Below are positions 1 to 7,052 of a stretch of DNA of 58,104 nt, piece by piece. The DNA comes from CAYMKL01 sp964390805 (GTDB lineage: Bacteria; Chloroflexota; Anaerolineae; VGOG01), in the NCBI GenBank assembly GCA_964390805.1, contig CAYMKL010000028.1, forward strand, positions 1 to 58,104. The letters run 5' to 3'. How positions within the stretch are numbered: the first letter of the stretch is position 1; the number at the start of each line of letters is the position of its first letter. Made by a program: the position numbers and the translations under genes. The notes below the pieces were generated by a model. The model was not told the origin of the DNA and did not search any database. It worked only from the letters and a program-made list of their open reading frames with translations.

Positions 1-52
1 TCGTGGAGGTTTTATGAACATCTTGACGAACGCTTACGGCCTGAGTAGTTAC
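1..52. repeat. Terminal inverted repeat, left copy
   Basis: The first 52 bases are the exact reverse complement of the last 52 (58053-58104); the two copies diverge right after base 52. The repeat contains a Shine-Dalgarno-like GGAGG followed by an ATG at 14, so it looks like the 5' end of a multicopy gene. An assembly break in a repeat is the likely cause; a linear replicon end is the alternative. Confidence 0.9.
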
Positions 53-127
53 CAGTTCGGTTTTTTTGTGAGTGAATCAGATAGAAAGAAAATACAAGTT
101 TCGCCTAAGCTAAAGATCGCTAGCTAG
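14..127 (+). CDS. Small ORF starting in the terminal repeat, unknown
   Basis: A 37-codon ORF starts with MNILTNAYGLSSYQ behind a good GGAGG box. The right-end copy of the repeat encodes the same first 13 residues and then stops after two more codons. It may be the truncated start of a repeated gene. I do not recognise a family and would not assign a function. Confidence 0.2.
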   Translation: MNILTNAYGLSSYQFGFFVSESDRKKIQVSPKLKIAS

Positions 128-131
128 CGAT
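116..131. repeat. 16-bp perfect palindrome
   Basis: ATCGCTAGCTAGCGAT is a perfect palindrome. A second hairpin (GGCTC/GAGCC) follows at about 155-172. Both lie between the contig end and the first structured-RNA candidate. They may be remnants of a mobile-element end; no gene is visible here. Confidence 0.4.
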
Positions 132-184
132 ACAGGCTTTATGGGATCTACCGAGGCTCTAACGGTTGAGCCGCTAGGTTTGTC

Positions 185-270
185 AAGGAGGCTATGGTGG
201 ACAAGATTGACCTTTCTTCACCTTTCATCAGGTGTTGAAAGGTCTTTTTCGTCTAGAGCCAGGGCTGAGA
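185..270 (+). ncRNA. Candidate structured RNA, copy A
   Basis: This segment resembles 697-790 over about 85 nt. It can fold with an outer GGCT (190-193) / AGCC (257-260) pairing, a perfect 8-bp stem GACCTTTC (209-216) / GAAAGGTC (237-244), and an inner hairpin CACCT (219-223) / AGGTG (230-234) closed by a TTCATC loop. In copy B the stem sequences differ but still pair, and the unpaired GGCTATGGyGGACAA and loop are conserved. That is the pattern expected of an RNA motif. No ORF follows directly in the same direction. I do not match it to a known riboswitch. Confidence 0.5.
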
Positions 271-327
271 CAGAGTAACCATCGCTCCGTAGGTGCTCTG
301 CCACAGCTCACTCCGAAACCTGGAAAC

Positions 328-426
328 CTATCGAAATAGCTCCTTGCCCAAGAGGCTCTTCAGGATCCACACAAAACGATACTTGAGATCGTAGATCGCG
401 TGTTTACCTCGTCTACGGGCGCCCAT
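328..426 (-). pseudogene. tnpA: IS200/IS605 TnpA remnant
   Basis: Read on the minus strand, 32 codons begin MGARRRGKHAIYDLKYRFVW and then stop. This matches the typical N-terminus of IS200/IS605 Y1 transposases (RRGrHavYdLkYHFVW), which are normally about 130-150 residues long. The catalytic HUH motif and Tyr are absent, so it is a dead 5' fragment. Just upstream on the same strand are short hairpin-forming sequences (around 440-475) of the kind found at IS200/IS605 ends. It lies between the two copies of the structured-RNA candidate. Confidence 0.6.
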
Positions 427-659
427 ACTCTAACTATACAACGGTTTCTTACTTTCCGCAAGTGGAAACTCGCCTGCCGGTGAGCCTGTGAGTCTATAGA
501 GTCACGTCACCATAAAAAGGGTGGACCTGTCTTTCAGCTAGGACGATGGTGGCACAGAGTACTTGTGCGTGTTTGGTGCATAGGTCCTCGTCACCTGGCA
601 AAGAGCAGACAGCCATAGGGCAACCGTGGGAGAAACGTCAAGCAACGAGTGGGCAGATG

Positions 660-668
660 TGGTAGAAT
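660..668 (+). promoter_or_regulatory. Extended -10 promoter candidate for the DUF2193 gene
   Basis: TG at 660-661 is followed by one base and TAGAAT at 663-668, an extended -10 element; no good -35 is visible. Transcription from here would start near 675, so RNA copy B would sit at the very 5' end of the leader. Confidence 0.45.
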
Positions 669-696
669 GATGGGTGTAGTGGTCAACCACCGCAGC

Positions 697-790
697 AAGG
701 GGGCTATGGCGGACAAAAGGGACCTTTGCATACCTTTCGTCAGGTTATTGAAGGGTTCCTTCTTCTGGTGAGAGCCGGGGCTGGAACACC
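697..790 (+). ncRNA. Candidate structured RNA, copy B, in the leader of the DUF2193 gene
   Basis: This is the second copy of the 185-270 motif. Outer pairing is GGCT (702-705) / AGCC (773-776). The main stem is GGGACCTT (719-726) with AAGGGTTCC (751-759), including compensatory changes relative to copy A. The inner hairpin is ACCT/AGGT with a TTCGTC loop. GGCTATGGCGGACAA and GAGCCGGGGCTG match copy A. A CCCC/GGGG hairpin follows at about 790-808. It lies 150-250 nt upstream of the start codon at 944, so a cis-regulatory role is plausible. The ligand is unknown. Confidence 0.55.
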
Positions 791-943
791 CCTAAGGGAT
801 GGGGCAACGAATTGTTTGGTGGTGTCCAGGGTCACCGGCCGCTAGACCAGGTTAGGAAGGAGGTGATTCTTAGGGAGACTGCTCTCAGGAAGGTCACTAG
901 TTCTGCACAGTGTGGTAAACTAAAAAACAAGGAGGTTCAAAGA

Positions 944-2476
944 ATGTCTGTTTACGAGAAGATGATCAACGAGGCTGTTGGCGCGACTAAGGCGGTTTTC
1001 GGTGTCAACAAGGAGAAGCGAGGGGGCACCTTCAAGATCACTGACGCCAAGCCCTACGTGGATGCCGTCAATGGAATGGCGGTGGCCGAGGGGCAGTCCC
1101 AGGAGGTCTTCGACCTGCACGTGAAGTCAGTGAACGCCCACTACGACATCCTGGTGGGACTGACGGACACCATCCGCCCCGAGGACGACCCCTTCGTCGA
1201 GCACTATCAGACGCCACCCATTCTGGAGATTCTCTACGACGAGGATCCAGAGTTCAAGGCATCAATGTGGAAGTTCATTGACGCCATCGGCGCGAACAAG
1301 GCCCTCGTCGGCCGCGAGGCGGTACGGCGCTACGGGGGGATGTACGGCTTGACCTGCGTGGTGGACTTCGCCTTCTCCTGCGGCTCGGTGCCCAACCTGG
1401 TCAACCGCATTTTGGCAGCGTTGGACATCCCCAAGGCCCACAAGCGCGCCATCCTCTCCTCCAAGTCCTGGGGCATGAACACCTCCTACGGGCTGGGCGG
1501 TGCTTTCCGCGGCGCCCTGGAGGCTGGAAAGTCGGCAGCCGAGGCAGAGAAGGCCGAGGTGGAGATGCTCCAGTTCGTCTACCGCGAGCCATCGGCGGCT
1601 CAGGCTCACCTGATGGACACCCACAACCTGGGCGGGCACGGCCCTCACAGCTCCTTCGACGTGCGCAAGTACATGGCCCAGTACAAGGACAAGATGAAGC
1701 CCTTCGTGTTGGCGGCGATGAATGCGGGTGTGCACGCGGCTAACATAGTGACTGTGCCGGCCTACTGCGTCGGTGACGTCGGCCACCACATTGCTCAGTC
1801 GGCCTTCAACATGTTCAAGGACGACATGGTCTTCGGCATCTACGAAGCCGTGATGGGCGTCTTCGAGAACACCCTGCAGCGTGGCTTGGAGCAGGATGCC
1901 TACGAGAGTGCGTGGGACGTGTTGGCGGTGGCCACTGGTGCGCCGGCCTGCGCGGCGGCCTACATCTTGTGGCTGGACAGCTTCAACGTGCCGATGGTCA
2001 TTGACCTGTTCACGAAGCGCTTCTACAACTACGCGGCCATGAACCCCAAGCGCGGTGAGGCGGACGAGCTGCACAACGCCGACTTCATTGATGTGCTGCT
2101 TCGTGGCGAGCAGATCCTCGACATCAAGCCCATCGGCAAAGGCGGCAAGATCAAGGGTATCAAGGTGGACCTCAGCCCCATTGACAACCATCCAGTTGTC
2201 TCGAACCCGCAGCGCTACACCTACCCGGCCTGCGCCATCACCCAGCGCTTCGCGGCTCTGATGAGCCTGTCCGACTTCCCCTGCTACCTGACGCCTGAGT
2301 GCACCACGGCGACGTTGATGACCAACGCTATCGCCCTCAACCCGGATAAGCCGGGCTCGCCGGTCAGGGGCTGCAAGAGTTGCGCTGTCACCACCCTGAT
2401 CAAGAGGAATGTGCCCTACGTGAAGGGTATCGGTGCCGGAGCCAAGGGCTACTGCCAGTGGGACGTGGCGGTCTAA
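944..2476 (+). CDS. DUF2193 family protein (methanogen-type, function unknown)
   Basis: The 510-residue product resembles DUF2193, a family I know mainly from methanogenic archaea. I chose the ATG at 944 because AAGGAGG precedes it at good spacing; a longer frame from 812 has no support. There is no signal peptide or membrane segment, so it should be cytosolic. The sequence is Cys-rich near the end, with FPCYLTPEC and RGCKSC motifs that could bind a metal or cluster, and it has conserved NLGGHGPHSSFD and FVEHYQTPP stretches. The gene is transcriptionally isolated: structured RNA upstream, intrinsic terminator downstream, and a new promoter for the next operon. Its place at the head of an H4MPT/methanofuran cluster suggests a C1-related enzyme, but that is inference. 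Confidence 0.75.
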   Translation: MSVYEKMINEAVGATKAVFGVNKEKRGGTFKITDAKPYVDAVNGMAVAEGQSQEVFDLHVKSVNAHYDILVGLTDTIRPEDDPFVEHYQTPPILEILYDEDPEFKASMWKFIDAIGANKALVGREAVRRYGGMYGLTCVVDFAFSCGSVPNLVNRILAALDIPKAHKRAILSSKSWGMNTSYGLGGAFRGALEAGKSAAEAEKAEVEMLQFVYREPSAAQAHLMDTHNLGGHGPHSSFDVRKYMAQYKDKMKPFVLAAMNAGVHAANIVTVPAYCVGDVGHHIAQSAFNMFKDDMVFGIYEAVMGVFENTLQRGLEQDAYESAWDVLAVATGAPACAAAYILWLDSFNVPMVIDLFTKRFYNYAAMNPKRGEADELHNADFIDVLLRGEQILDIKPIGKGGKIKGIKVDLSPIDNHPVVSNPQRYTYPACAITQRFAALMSLSDFPCYLTPECTTATLMTNAIALNPDKPGSPVRGCKSCAVTTLIKRNVPYVKGIGAGAKGYCQWDVAV

Positions 2477-2555
2477 GCTTTCGGGAGTTACTAGCCGCTC
2501 ATCGTTGGCGGAGAATGGCATCTAGCTTCGCTGCCGATTAGCGTGTGTTGCGAGA

Positions 2556-2605
2556 AAAGAGCTCAGGGAGATCAGAATAACGCTTCTTCTCCCTGAGCTC
2601 TTTCT
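2556..2605 (+). terminator. Intrinsic terminator after the DUF2193 gene
   Basis: A 16-bp inverted repeat (AAAGAGCTCAGGGAGA at 2556-2571 with its complement at 2588-2603) ends in TTTCT. It separates the DUF2193 gene from the flavoprotein operon. Confidence 0.75.
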
Positions 2606-2619
2606 ACGAGGGCCATCTT

Positions 2620-2648
2620 TTGACAGAGGCCCAAGCCTGTGATAGAAT
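2620..2648 (+). promoter_or_regulatory. Sigma-70 promoter of the flavoprotein-dmrX-mtdB operon
   Basis: TTGACA (2620-2625), a 17-nt spacer, and TAGAAT (2643-2648) make a near-consensus vegetative promoter about 45 nt before the start codon. Confidence 0.75.
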
Positions 2649-2695
2649 AGAGTCTGTATCCGTGGTTCTTATGACCCGACTCGAAGATTGATTGG

Positions 2696-3313
2696 ATGGA
2701 TTCGATGAGATTGCTAGGGATATCGGGAAGCCCCCGGAAAGGTGCGACGGCCTTTGTGGTGAGGCAGGCGCTGGAGTTCGCCGAATCCTTGGGGGGTGTC
2801 GAAACGGAGTTTATCTCTCTGAAGGCAAAGAAGATCAACTTCTGCCTGCACTGCGACTACTGCGTGCGCACCAAAGAGGGATGCATCCAGAAGGACGACG
2901 TCTCTGATCTCTACCCCAGCATGGAGGCCGCGGACGCCTGGCTGCTGGCCACGCCGGTGTATCAGGGCACTATCTCCGGCCAACTGAAGGCCGTTCTGGA
3001 TAGGTGCAGGGCAGTGGTCGCCAGGAACCCCGATGTCTTCAAAAACAAGGTGGGCGCGGCAATCGCAGTGGGAGGCGACCGTGCCGGTGGACAGGAACCA
3101 GCCATCATGGCCATCCACGCCTTCTACCTGGCCAACAAGATGATTCCCGTGAGCGGGGGCCCCTATGGATCCAATCTTGGCGGAACCGTCTGGTCCCGCG
3201 ACAAGAGGGCGGAAGGCGCAGCCGCCGATAAGGTGGGAGTGCGCAGTGTCCAGAGGACGGTGGAGAGGTTGATAGAGGTAGCAAGGATACTGAAACCGGA
3301 GATAGATAGGTGA
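2696..3313 (+). CDS. Iron-sulfur flavoprotein (Isf-like, flavodoxin fold)
   Basis: The 205-residue protein begins with a flavodoxin/NADPH-dependent FMN reductase signature (LLGISGSPRKGATA). It carries a compact C-x2-C-x2-C-x6-C cluster (Cys50, 53, 56, 63), the arrangement that in Isf proteins holds one [4Fe-4S] next to FMN. The TPVYQGTISGQLKAVLDR stretch is typical of FMN binding. It overlaps the next gene by 4 bp (GTGA), and that gene encodes a dihydromethanopterin reductase-like flavoprotein. A role in passing electrons from ferredoxin to that reductase is a sensible inference. The start could also be the ATG at 2705; neither has a strong ribosome binding site. Confidence 0.75.
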   Translation: MDSMRLLGISGSPRKGATAFVVRQALEFAESLGGVETEFISLKAKKINFCLHCDYCVRTKEGCIQKDDVSDLYPSMEAADAWLLATPVYQGTISGQLKAVLDRCRAVVARNPDVFKNKVGAAIAVGGDRAGGQEPAIMAIHAFYLANKMIPVSGGPYGSNLGGTVWSRDKRAEGAAADKVGVRSVQRTVERLIEVARILKPEIDR

Positions 3314-3888
3314 AAAAGACCAGGGTTGCATGGGGGATAACTGGTGCAGGAGACTATGTTGCCGAGTCGCTGGCGGTCATGAAGAAGATAAGCAGAGACC
3401 TCGAGGTTGAGGTCACCGTTTTGGTCTCGAAGAGTGCAGAGATGGTCCTTAAGATGTATAAGCTTTGGGATGATCTGGAGTCAAGCTTCGAGAACACCAA
3501 AGTGGAGAAAGGACCCAACCAGCCGTTTGTCGCAGCCCGTCTTCAAGTAGGCTACTACTCTGTTTTCTTCATCTCACCGGCAACGGCCAACACCGTCGCC
3601 AAGATTGCCCACGGCATCGCGGATACCCTCATAACCAATTGCGTTGCCCAGGGAATCAAGGGGGGAACCCATGTGCACACCTACCCGGTTGACCAAGAGC
3701 TCGGGAGACTGGAGACAGAGACTCCAGGGGGAAAGAAGATCACGATCACGACCCGAAAGATAGATGTGGAGAACGTCGAGAGACTCAGGAATATGGAAGG
3801 CATTACTGTCCTGAAGCATCCTTTCGAAATCGAGCCCATCATAGCGTCAATCGCGAGCAAGAAGGAACAACGGACTGACGGGATTTAA
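3310..3888 (+). CDS. dmrX: Dihydromethanopterin reductase (acceptor)-like flavoprotein
   Basis: The 192-residue product starts TRVAWGITGAGDYVAESLAV and contains PATANTVAKIAHGIADTL, both typical of the archaeoflavoprotein AfpA/DmrB/DmrX group in the FMN-binding flavoprotein family. Members reduce dihydromethanopterin to H4MPT with reduced flavin, taking electrons from ferredoxin or an iron-sulfur flavoprotein. It starts with GTG and overlaps the upstream Isf-like gene, which fits a redox pair. Length is normal for the family. DmrX is found in methylotroph H4MPT gene sets, so the context agrees. AfpA (general electron carrier) is the alternative name. Confidence 0.8.
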   Translation: MKKTRVAWGITGAGDYVAESLAVMKKISRDLEVEVTVLVSKSAEMVLKMYKLWDDLESSFENTKVEKGPNQPFVAARLQVGYYSVFFISPATANTVAKIAHGIADTLITNCVAQGIKGGTHVHTYPVDQELGRLETETPGGKKITITTRKIDVENVERLRNMEGITVLKHPFEIEPIIASIASKKEQRTDGI

Positions 3889-3915
3889 AGGACTAATATT
3901 GAGGAGGAGAAAGTA

Positions 3916-4776
3916 ATGAAAAAACTGCTGCTCCAGCTAGATAGCGACAAGCATCCCAGCATCTTCGACACCATCACGGCCTACGATGCCGGCGCCGACC
4001 ATGTGTTGGCCGTCGGCAGCGTTGATTTGAGAGACGTACGCGACCTGGTATACGGGGCGATCTTCACCCGTGGGGGAGATGATCTCAAGAACACCGCCAT
4101 CTTCATCGGTGGATCCGATGTACCCGGCGGCGAGGCGATGCTCAAGGAGGTGCTGAATACTTTCTTTGGTCCGTTGCGGGTCTCGGTGATGGCCGACCCC
4201 AATGGATCGAACACGACGGCCGCTGCCGCAGTGAGGAAGATAACTAGCGCGGTAGATGTGGAGGACAAGAAAGCAGTGGTCTTCGCTGGCACAGGGCCTG
4301 TCGGCCTGAGGGCCTGTGCCCTCTTGGCCAAGGAGGGCGCTAACGTCCACCTAACCTCCCGGCGTATGGCAAGGGCGGAGTCGGCCTGCGAACTTATCAA
4401 AGATCGCTTCGATCTGGAAGTCACCCCTCGGCAGGTGACCGATGACGAGACAGCCCAGGCCGTCCTTGAGGGAGCGGCGATTTTGATGACCGCCGGCGCT
4501 GAAGGGGTATTGCTGGTTGAGGAGGATATCTGGAAAGCCAACCCCACCATAAAGGTCATGGCTGACGTCAACGCCGTACCCCCGACCGGAATCGAGGGGA
4601 TCAAGTCCCACTGGAACGGCAAGGAGAAAGAGGGAAAGATCATCTTCGGTGCGCTGGGCATCGGCAGCCTGAAGATGAAAGTCCATCAGGGCTGTGTGGC
4701 CCGGCTCTTCGAGAGCAATGAGTTGGTGCTGGGAGCCGAGGAGATTTACGCCATCGCCAAAGAGTTGGGCGGTTAA
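3916..4776 (+). CDS. mtdB: NAD(P)-dependent methylene-H4MPT dehydrogenase MtdB
   Basis: The 286-residue protein matches bacterial MtdB, which oxidises methylene-H4MPT to methenyl-H4MPT with NAD(P). Visible features are the N-terminal MKKLLLQLDSDKHPSIFDT substrate-domain start, a Rossmann motif (GTGPVGLRACALLAKEG, about residues 121-137), and the conserved DVNAVPPTGIEGI and ALGIGSLKMKVH segments. AGGAGGAGAAAGTA precedes the ATG. It follows dmrX by 27 bp in the same operon. With Mch and Ftr nearby it completes a route between formyl and methylene levels. MtdA-like activity on H4folate cannot be excluded from sequence alone. Confidence 0.88.
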   Translation: MKKLLLQLDSDKHPSIFDTITAYDAGADHVLAVGSVDLRDVRDLVYGAIFTRGGDDLKNTAIFIGGSDVPGGEAMLKEVLNTFFGPLRVSVMADPNGSNTTAAAAVRKITSAVDVEDKKAVVFAGTGPVGLRACALLAKEGANVHLTSRRMARAESACELIKDRFDLEVTPRQVTDDETAQAVLEGAAILMTAGAEGVLLVEEDIWKANPTIKVMADVNAVPPTGIEGIKSHWNGKEKEGKIIFGALGIGSLKMKVHQGCVARLFESNELVLGAEEIYAIAKELGG

Positions 4777-4785
4777 ACGTCGGGG

Positions 4786-6018
4786 ATGATCCAAGGCAAC
4801 GAAGCGCGAAGTGGGCGGCCAACACTGATCGTCGGCCTCAGCACCAGGGCCATCGCCGAATCGGCCGTGCGAGGCGGGTACAACGTCATCACCCTGGACT
4901 ACTTTGGCGACCGCGATCAGAAAGAGTTGGTGCAGAACTACTCGCTGATGCGCGACTTCGACCCTTCGACAAGCTCAGGGCAAGCTCTGGGGTTCAGCGC
5001 GGAGTCCCTGTTGACCGCCAGCCGTGGCCTGAACTTCGGCGCCGTCGTCTACATCTCCAACCTGGAGAACCACCCCGACGTGGTGGAGAAGCTGGCCGCC
5101 GATCACACTTTGCTGGGCAACGATCCCGCAACCCTACGCCGGGTGCGCGACTGGCGGACCTTGCGGCAGGTCTGCCGCCGCGAGGGCATCCCCGTCCCCG
5201 TTACTATGCTGCCCGGCGAGGAAAAGCAGACAGATGCCGCAAAGCTTAAAGGAAAACGCTGGCTCACCAAGCCGATGCGGAGCGGGGGGGGACACGGGAT
5301 TGCTTTCTGGTCTGGTGAGCCTTTAGACCAGGGCCGCCTCCTGCAAGAATACATTGACGGCCTTCCTTGCTCCGCCGCTTTCGTGGCCGATGGGCAGCGG
5401 TGCGTGCTTCTGGGCCTGACGGAGCAACTCATCGGGCGACGGGAACTGGGAGCGCGGCGGTTCACCTGGTGCGGCAACATCCTGCCCGCCCCCCTTTCCA
5501 ACATCCAAGAGATGCTCCAGAAGCTCACTCGCGCCTTTGGCCTGCGCGGCGTCAACGGCGTGGATTTCGTGCTGGGGTGGGATAAGGGCGGCCATCCCGT
5601 GCCCTACCTGGTGGAAGCCAACCCTCGCTACACCGCTTCGATGGAGCTGGTAGAATGGGCCTATGGGCTGAACGTCTTTGGCGCACACGTGCGCTCCTTT
5701 GATGGGGAGCTACCCTCCTTCTCATTCCCCTCTCCCAAGGCCCGCCCTGAGCAAAGTCGAAGGGTTGGGGGAGGGGCTGGGGGTGGGGGCGTCCATCGCC
5801 CCGGTTTCTGCGGCAAGGGCATCGTGTACGCCAGAGAGGACGTGGTGATGCCCGAGACGGTCAGGTGGAGGGCTAAGGGGAGGAGAGACATCCCCTTCCC
5901 AGGGGAGAAGATAGAAGCCCACCATCCGATATGCACTGTGCTGGCCCAGGGTGAGAGTCGTGATGAATGTTGGAGTCGCCTCTTGATGGCGGCGGATGCC
6001 GTCCGCCGAGAGTTATGA
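4786..6018 (+). CDS. ATP-grasp ligase of the H4MPT/methanofuran gene set
   Basis: The 410-residue protein has an N-terminal pre-ATP-grasp domain (TLIVGLSTRAIAESAVRGGY), a phosphate-binding loop (KPMRSGGGHGIAFW, about residues 164-177), and the Mg-binding end VEANPRYTASMEL. It resembles archaeal predicted ATP-dependent carboligases encoded near H4MPT or methanofuran genes. A tyramine-glutamate ligase (MfnD-like) or related cofactor ligation is possible; the exact substrate is not evident. It starts 9 bp after mtdB. Two palindromic repeats are read through in frame: one encodes DPSTSSGQAL near residue 60, the other ARPEQSRRVGGGAGGG near residue 320. Both probably form surface loops. Confidence 0.65.
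   Translation: MIQGNEARSGRPTLIVGLSTRAIAESAVRGGYNVITLDYFGDRDQKELVQNYSLMRDFDPSTSSGQALGFSAESLLTASRGLNFGAVVYISNLENHPDVVEKLAADHTLLGNDPATLRRVRDWRTLRQVCRREGIPVPVTMLPGEEKQTDAAKLKGKRWLTKPMRSGGGHGIAFWSGEPLDQGRLLQEYIDGLPCSAAFVADGQRCVLLGLTEQLIGRRELGARRFTWCGNILPAPLSNIQEMLQKLTRAFGLRGVNGVDFVLGWDKGGHPVPYLVEANPRYTASMELVEWAYGLNVFGAHVRSFDGELPSFSFPSPKARPEQSRRVGGGAGGGGVHRPGFCGKGIVYAREDVVMPETVRWRAKGRRDIPFPGEKIEAHHPICTVLAQGESRDECWSRLLMAADAVRREL
4962..4986. repeat. In-frame palindromic repeat, GACAAGCTCAGG family
   Basis: CCTTCGACAAGCTCAGGGCA, then AGCT, lies inside the ATP-grasp gene and adds PSTSSGQA without breaking the frame. Related copies are at 5738-5790, 12914-12984, 15497-15532, 16236-16276, 29164-29192, 40980-41062, 41788-41830, 46205-46232 and about 57990-58010. 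Confidence 0.8.
5738..5790. repeat. In-frame palindromic repeat, GACAAGCTCAGG family (diverged) plus G-rich tail
   Basis: CCCGCCCTGAGCAAAGTCGA followed by AGGGTTGGGGGAGGGG adds a RPEQSRRVGGGAGGGG stretch to the ATP-grasp protein between its catalytic part and its C-terminal segment. It is the reverse-orientation form of the repeat at 4962. Confidence 0.7.
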
Positions 6019-6091
6019 GACGGAGGGGGTGGTACGATGCAGCACTGTCGGAAGAGCTGAAACTACCCATATCAAGAGAAAGGAGAGCGAG

Positions 6092-6571
6092 ATGGGTACA
6101 AAAGGCACAGAGATTGTGGAACTGGATGTCCAGCAGCTTATCGCGGGCCTCAACCGGGCCTACGCCGATGAGTGGTTAGCTTTCTACGCGTACACGCACA
6201 TGGCGCAGGTGGTCACCGGTCGGCCTGCGGCCAAGCACCTGGCGGAACTGCTCCGTGACACCGCGGCAGAGGAGTTGGAGCATCAAGATGAGCTGGCCGA
6301 GCGCATCGCCTCACTGGGTGGCGAGCCACTGGCAGATCCGATGAAGCTGGTCGAGGCGAGCAACGAAGGGTATCCCACACCGCCGACGGATGCGACGGAC
6401 TTTGAGGGCATGGTCAAGACGGTGATCGCAGCCGAGCAAGGGGCTATCGAGGTGTACAACAAGCTGGTCAAGAAGACCGCAGGCAAAGACCCGATCACCT
6501 ATGAGCTCATCGTCCACATCCTCGGGGAGGAGATAGAGCACGAGGACGACTTCGAGAATCTGCTGAGCTGA
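6092..6571 (+). CDS. Ferritin-like diiron protein
   Basis: The 159-residue product is a four-helix ferritin-like protein (bacterioferritin/DPS-like). Diiron-type ligand motifs are visible: DEWLAFYAY with Glu, EELEHQDE (ExxH), AAEQGAIEVY, and EEIEHEDDF (ExxH). I chose the ATG at 6092 because AAGGAGAG lies upstream; an in-frame ATG at 5996 would overlap the ATP-grasp gene. It probably stores or detoxifies iron, or protects oxygen-sensitive iron-sulfur enzymes of this locus. It sits between the MtdB operon and the Fwd operon. Confidence 0.75.
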   Translation: MGTKGTEIVELDVQQLIAGLNRAYADEWLAFYAYTHMAQVVTGRPAAKHLAELLRDTAAEELEHQDELAERIASLGGEPLADPMKLVEASNEGYPTPPTDATDFEGMVKTVIAAEQGAIEVYNKLVKKTAGKDPITYELIVHILGEEIEHEDDFENLLS

Positions 6572-6599
6572 AGGGACTCGCACGGCTTGTTGTGAGCCC

Positions 6600-6650
6600 A
6601 CTTCGCATGGGAGACGATGTCGGTGAGCGCCGCCGTCGTCTCCTGATGGC
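6600..6650 (+). promoter_or_regulatory. Hairpin in the fwd leader
   Basis: GGAGACGA and TCGTCTCC can pair across a GC-rich loop within about 6609-6646, between the ferritin-like gene and fwdD. There is no U-run, so it may be an mRNA structure rather than a terminator. Confidence 0.3.
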
Positions 6651-6713
6651 AAAGGGAAGAGTAGCACCTATCGAGACCTTTGTGTGGAACCATGACCGCA
6701 GGGGAGGAAATGA

Positions 6714-7052
6714 ATGGCAGGCATGTCTGAATTTACCTTGATCACGGGACGCACGAGCAAGCAGGGAGCGGCGCTCCACAAGGGCAAGGACTCCGACGAG
6801 TACCGCCAGGCGACGGGATTCGTGGAGATGGGCCGCCCGGATAGGGAACGCCTGGGCATCGAGGAAGGCCAGCGCGTCAGGGTCCGCACGGCCTTTGGCG
6901 AAGCGGAGTTAGAACTTCGGGAGAGCGACCTGCCTGAGGGCATAATCTTCGTGCCCATGGGGCCCACAGCCAACGCGCTCATCGGATCTGAGACCAGAGG
7001 GACCGGGATGCCCGATTCCAAGGGGCTGGAGGCGGAGGTGGAGTTATTATGA
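6714..7052 (+). CDS. fwdD: Formylmethanofuran dehydrogenase subunit D (molybdopterin dinucleotide-binding)
   Basis: The 112-residue protein is the small FwdD/FmdD subunit, a molybdopterin-dinucleotide-binding barrel that completes the W/Mo-bis-MGD site of FwdB. The FTLITGRTSKQGAALHKGKDS start and the MGPTANALIG segment are typical. It is separate from FwdB and overlaps it by 4 bp (ATGA). A GGGGAGGAAA box precedes the ATG. FwdD is present in archaeal Fwd/Fmd but absent from the bacterial Fhc complex, so its presence argues for a metal-dependent redox enzyme here. Confidence 0.82.
   Translation: MAGMSEFTLITGRTSKQGAALHKGKDSDEYRQATGFVEMGRPDRERLGIEEGQRVRVRTAFGEAELELRESDLPEGIIFVPMGPTANALIGSETRGTGMPDSKGLEAEVELL

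Noticed and set aside
240..290. AGGGCTGAGA in copy A resembling a thiamin-riboswitch piece
   Set aside because: Copy B does not keep the motif (GGGGCTGGAA), and the conserved GATAATG-type second arm of TPP riboswitches is missing.
1262..2521. 419-codon minus-strand frame opposite the DUF2193 gene
   Set aside because: It is the antisense shadow of a clear protein-coding gene; its composition is Arg/His/Val-rich and it has no ribosome site.
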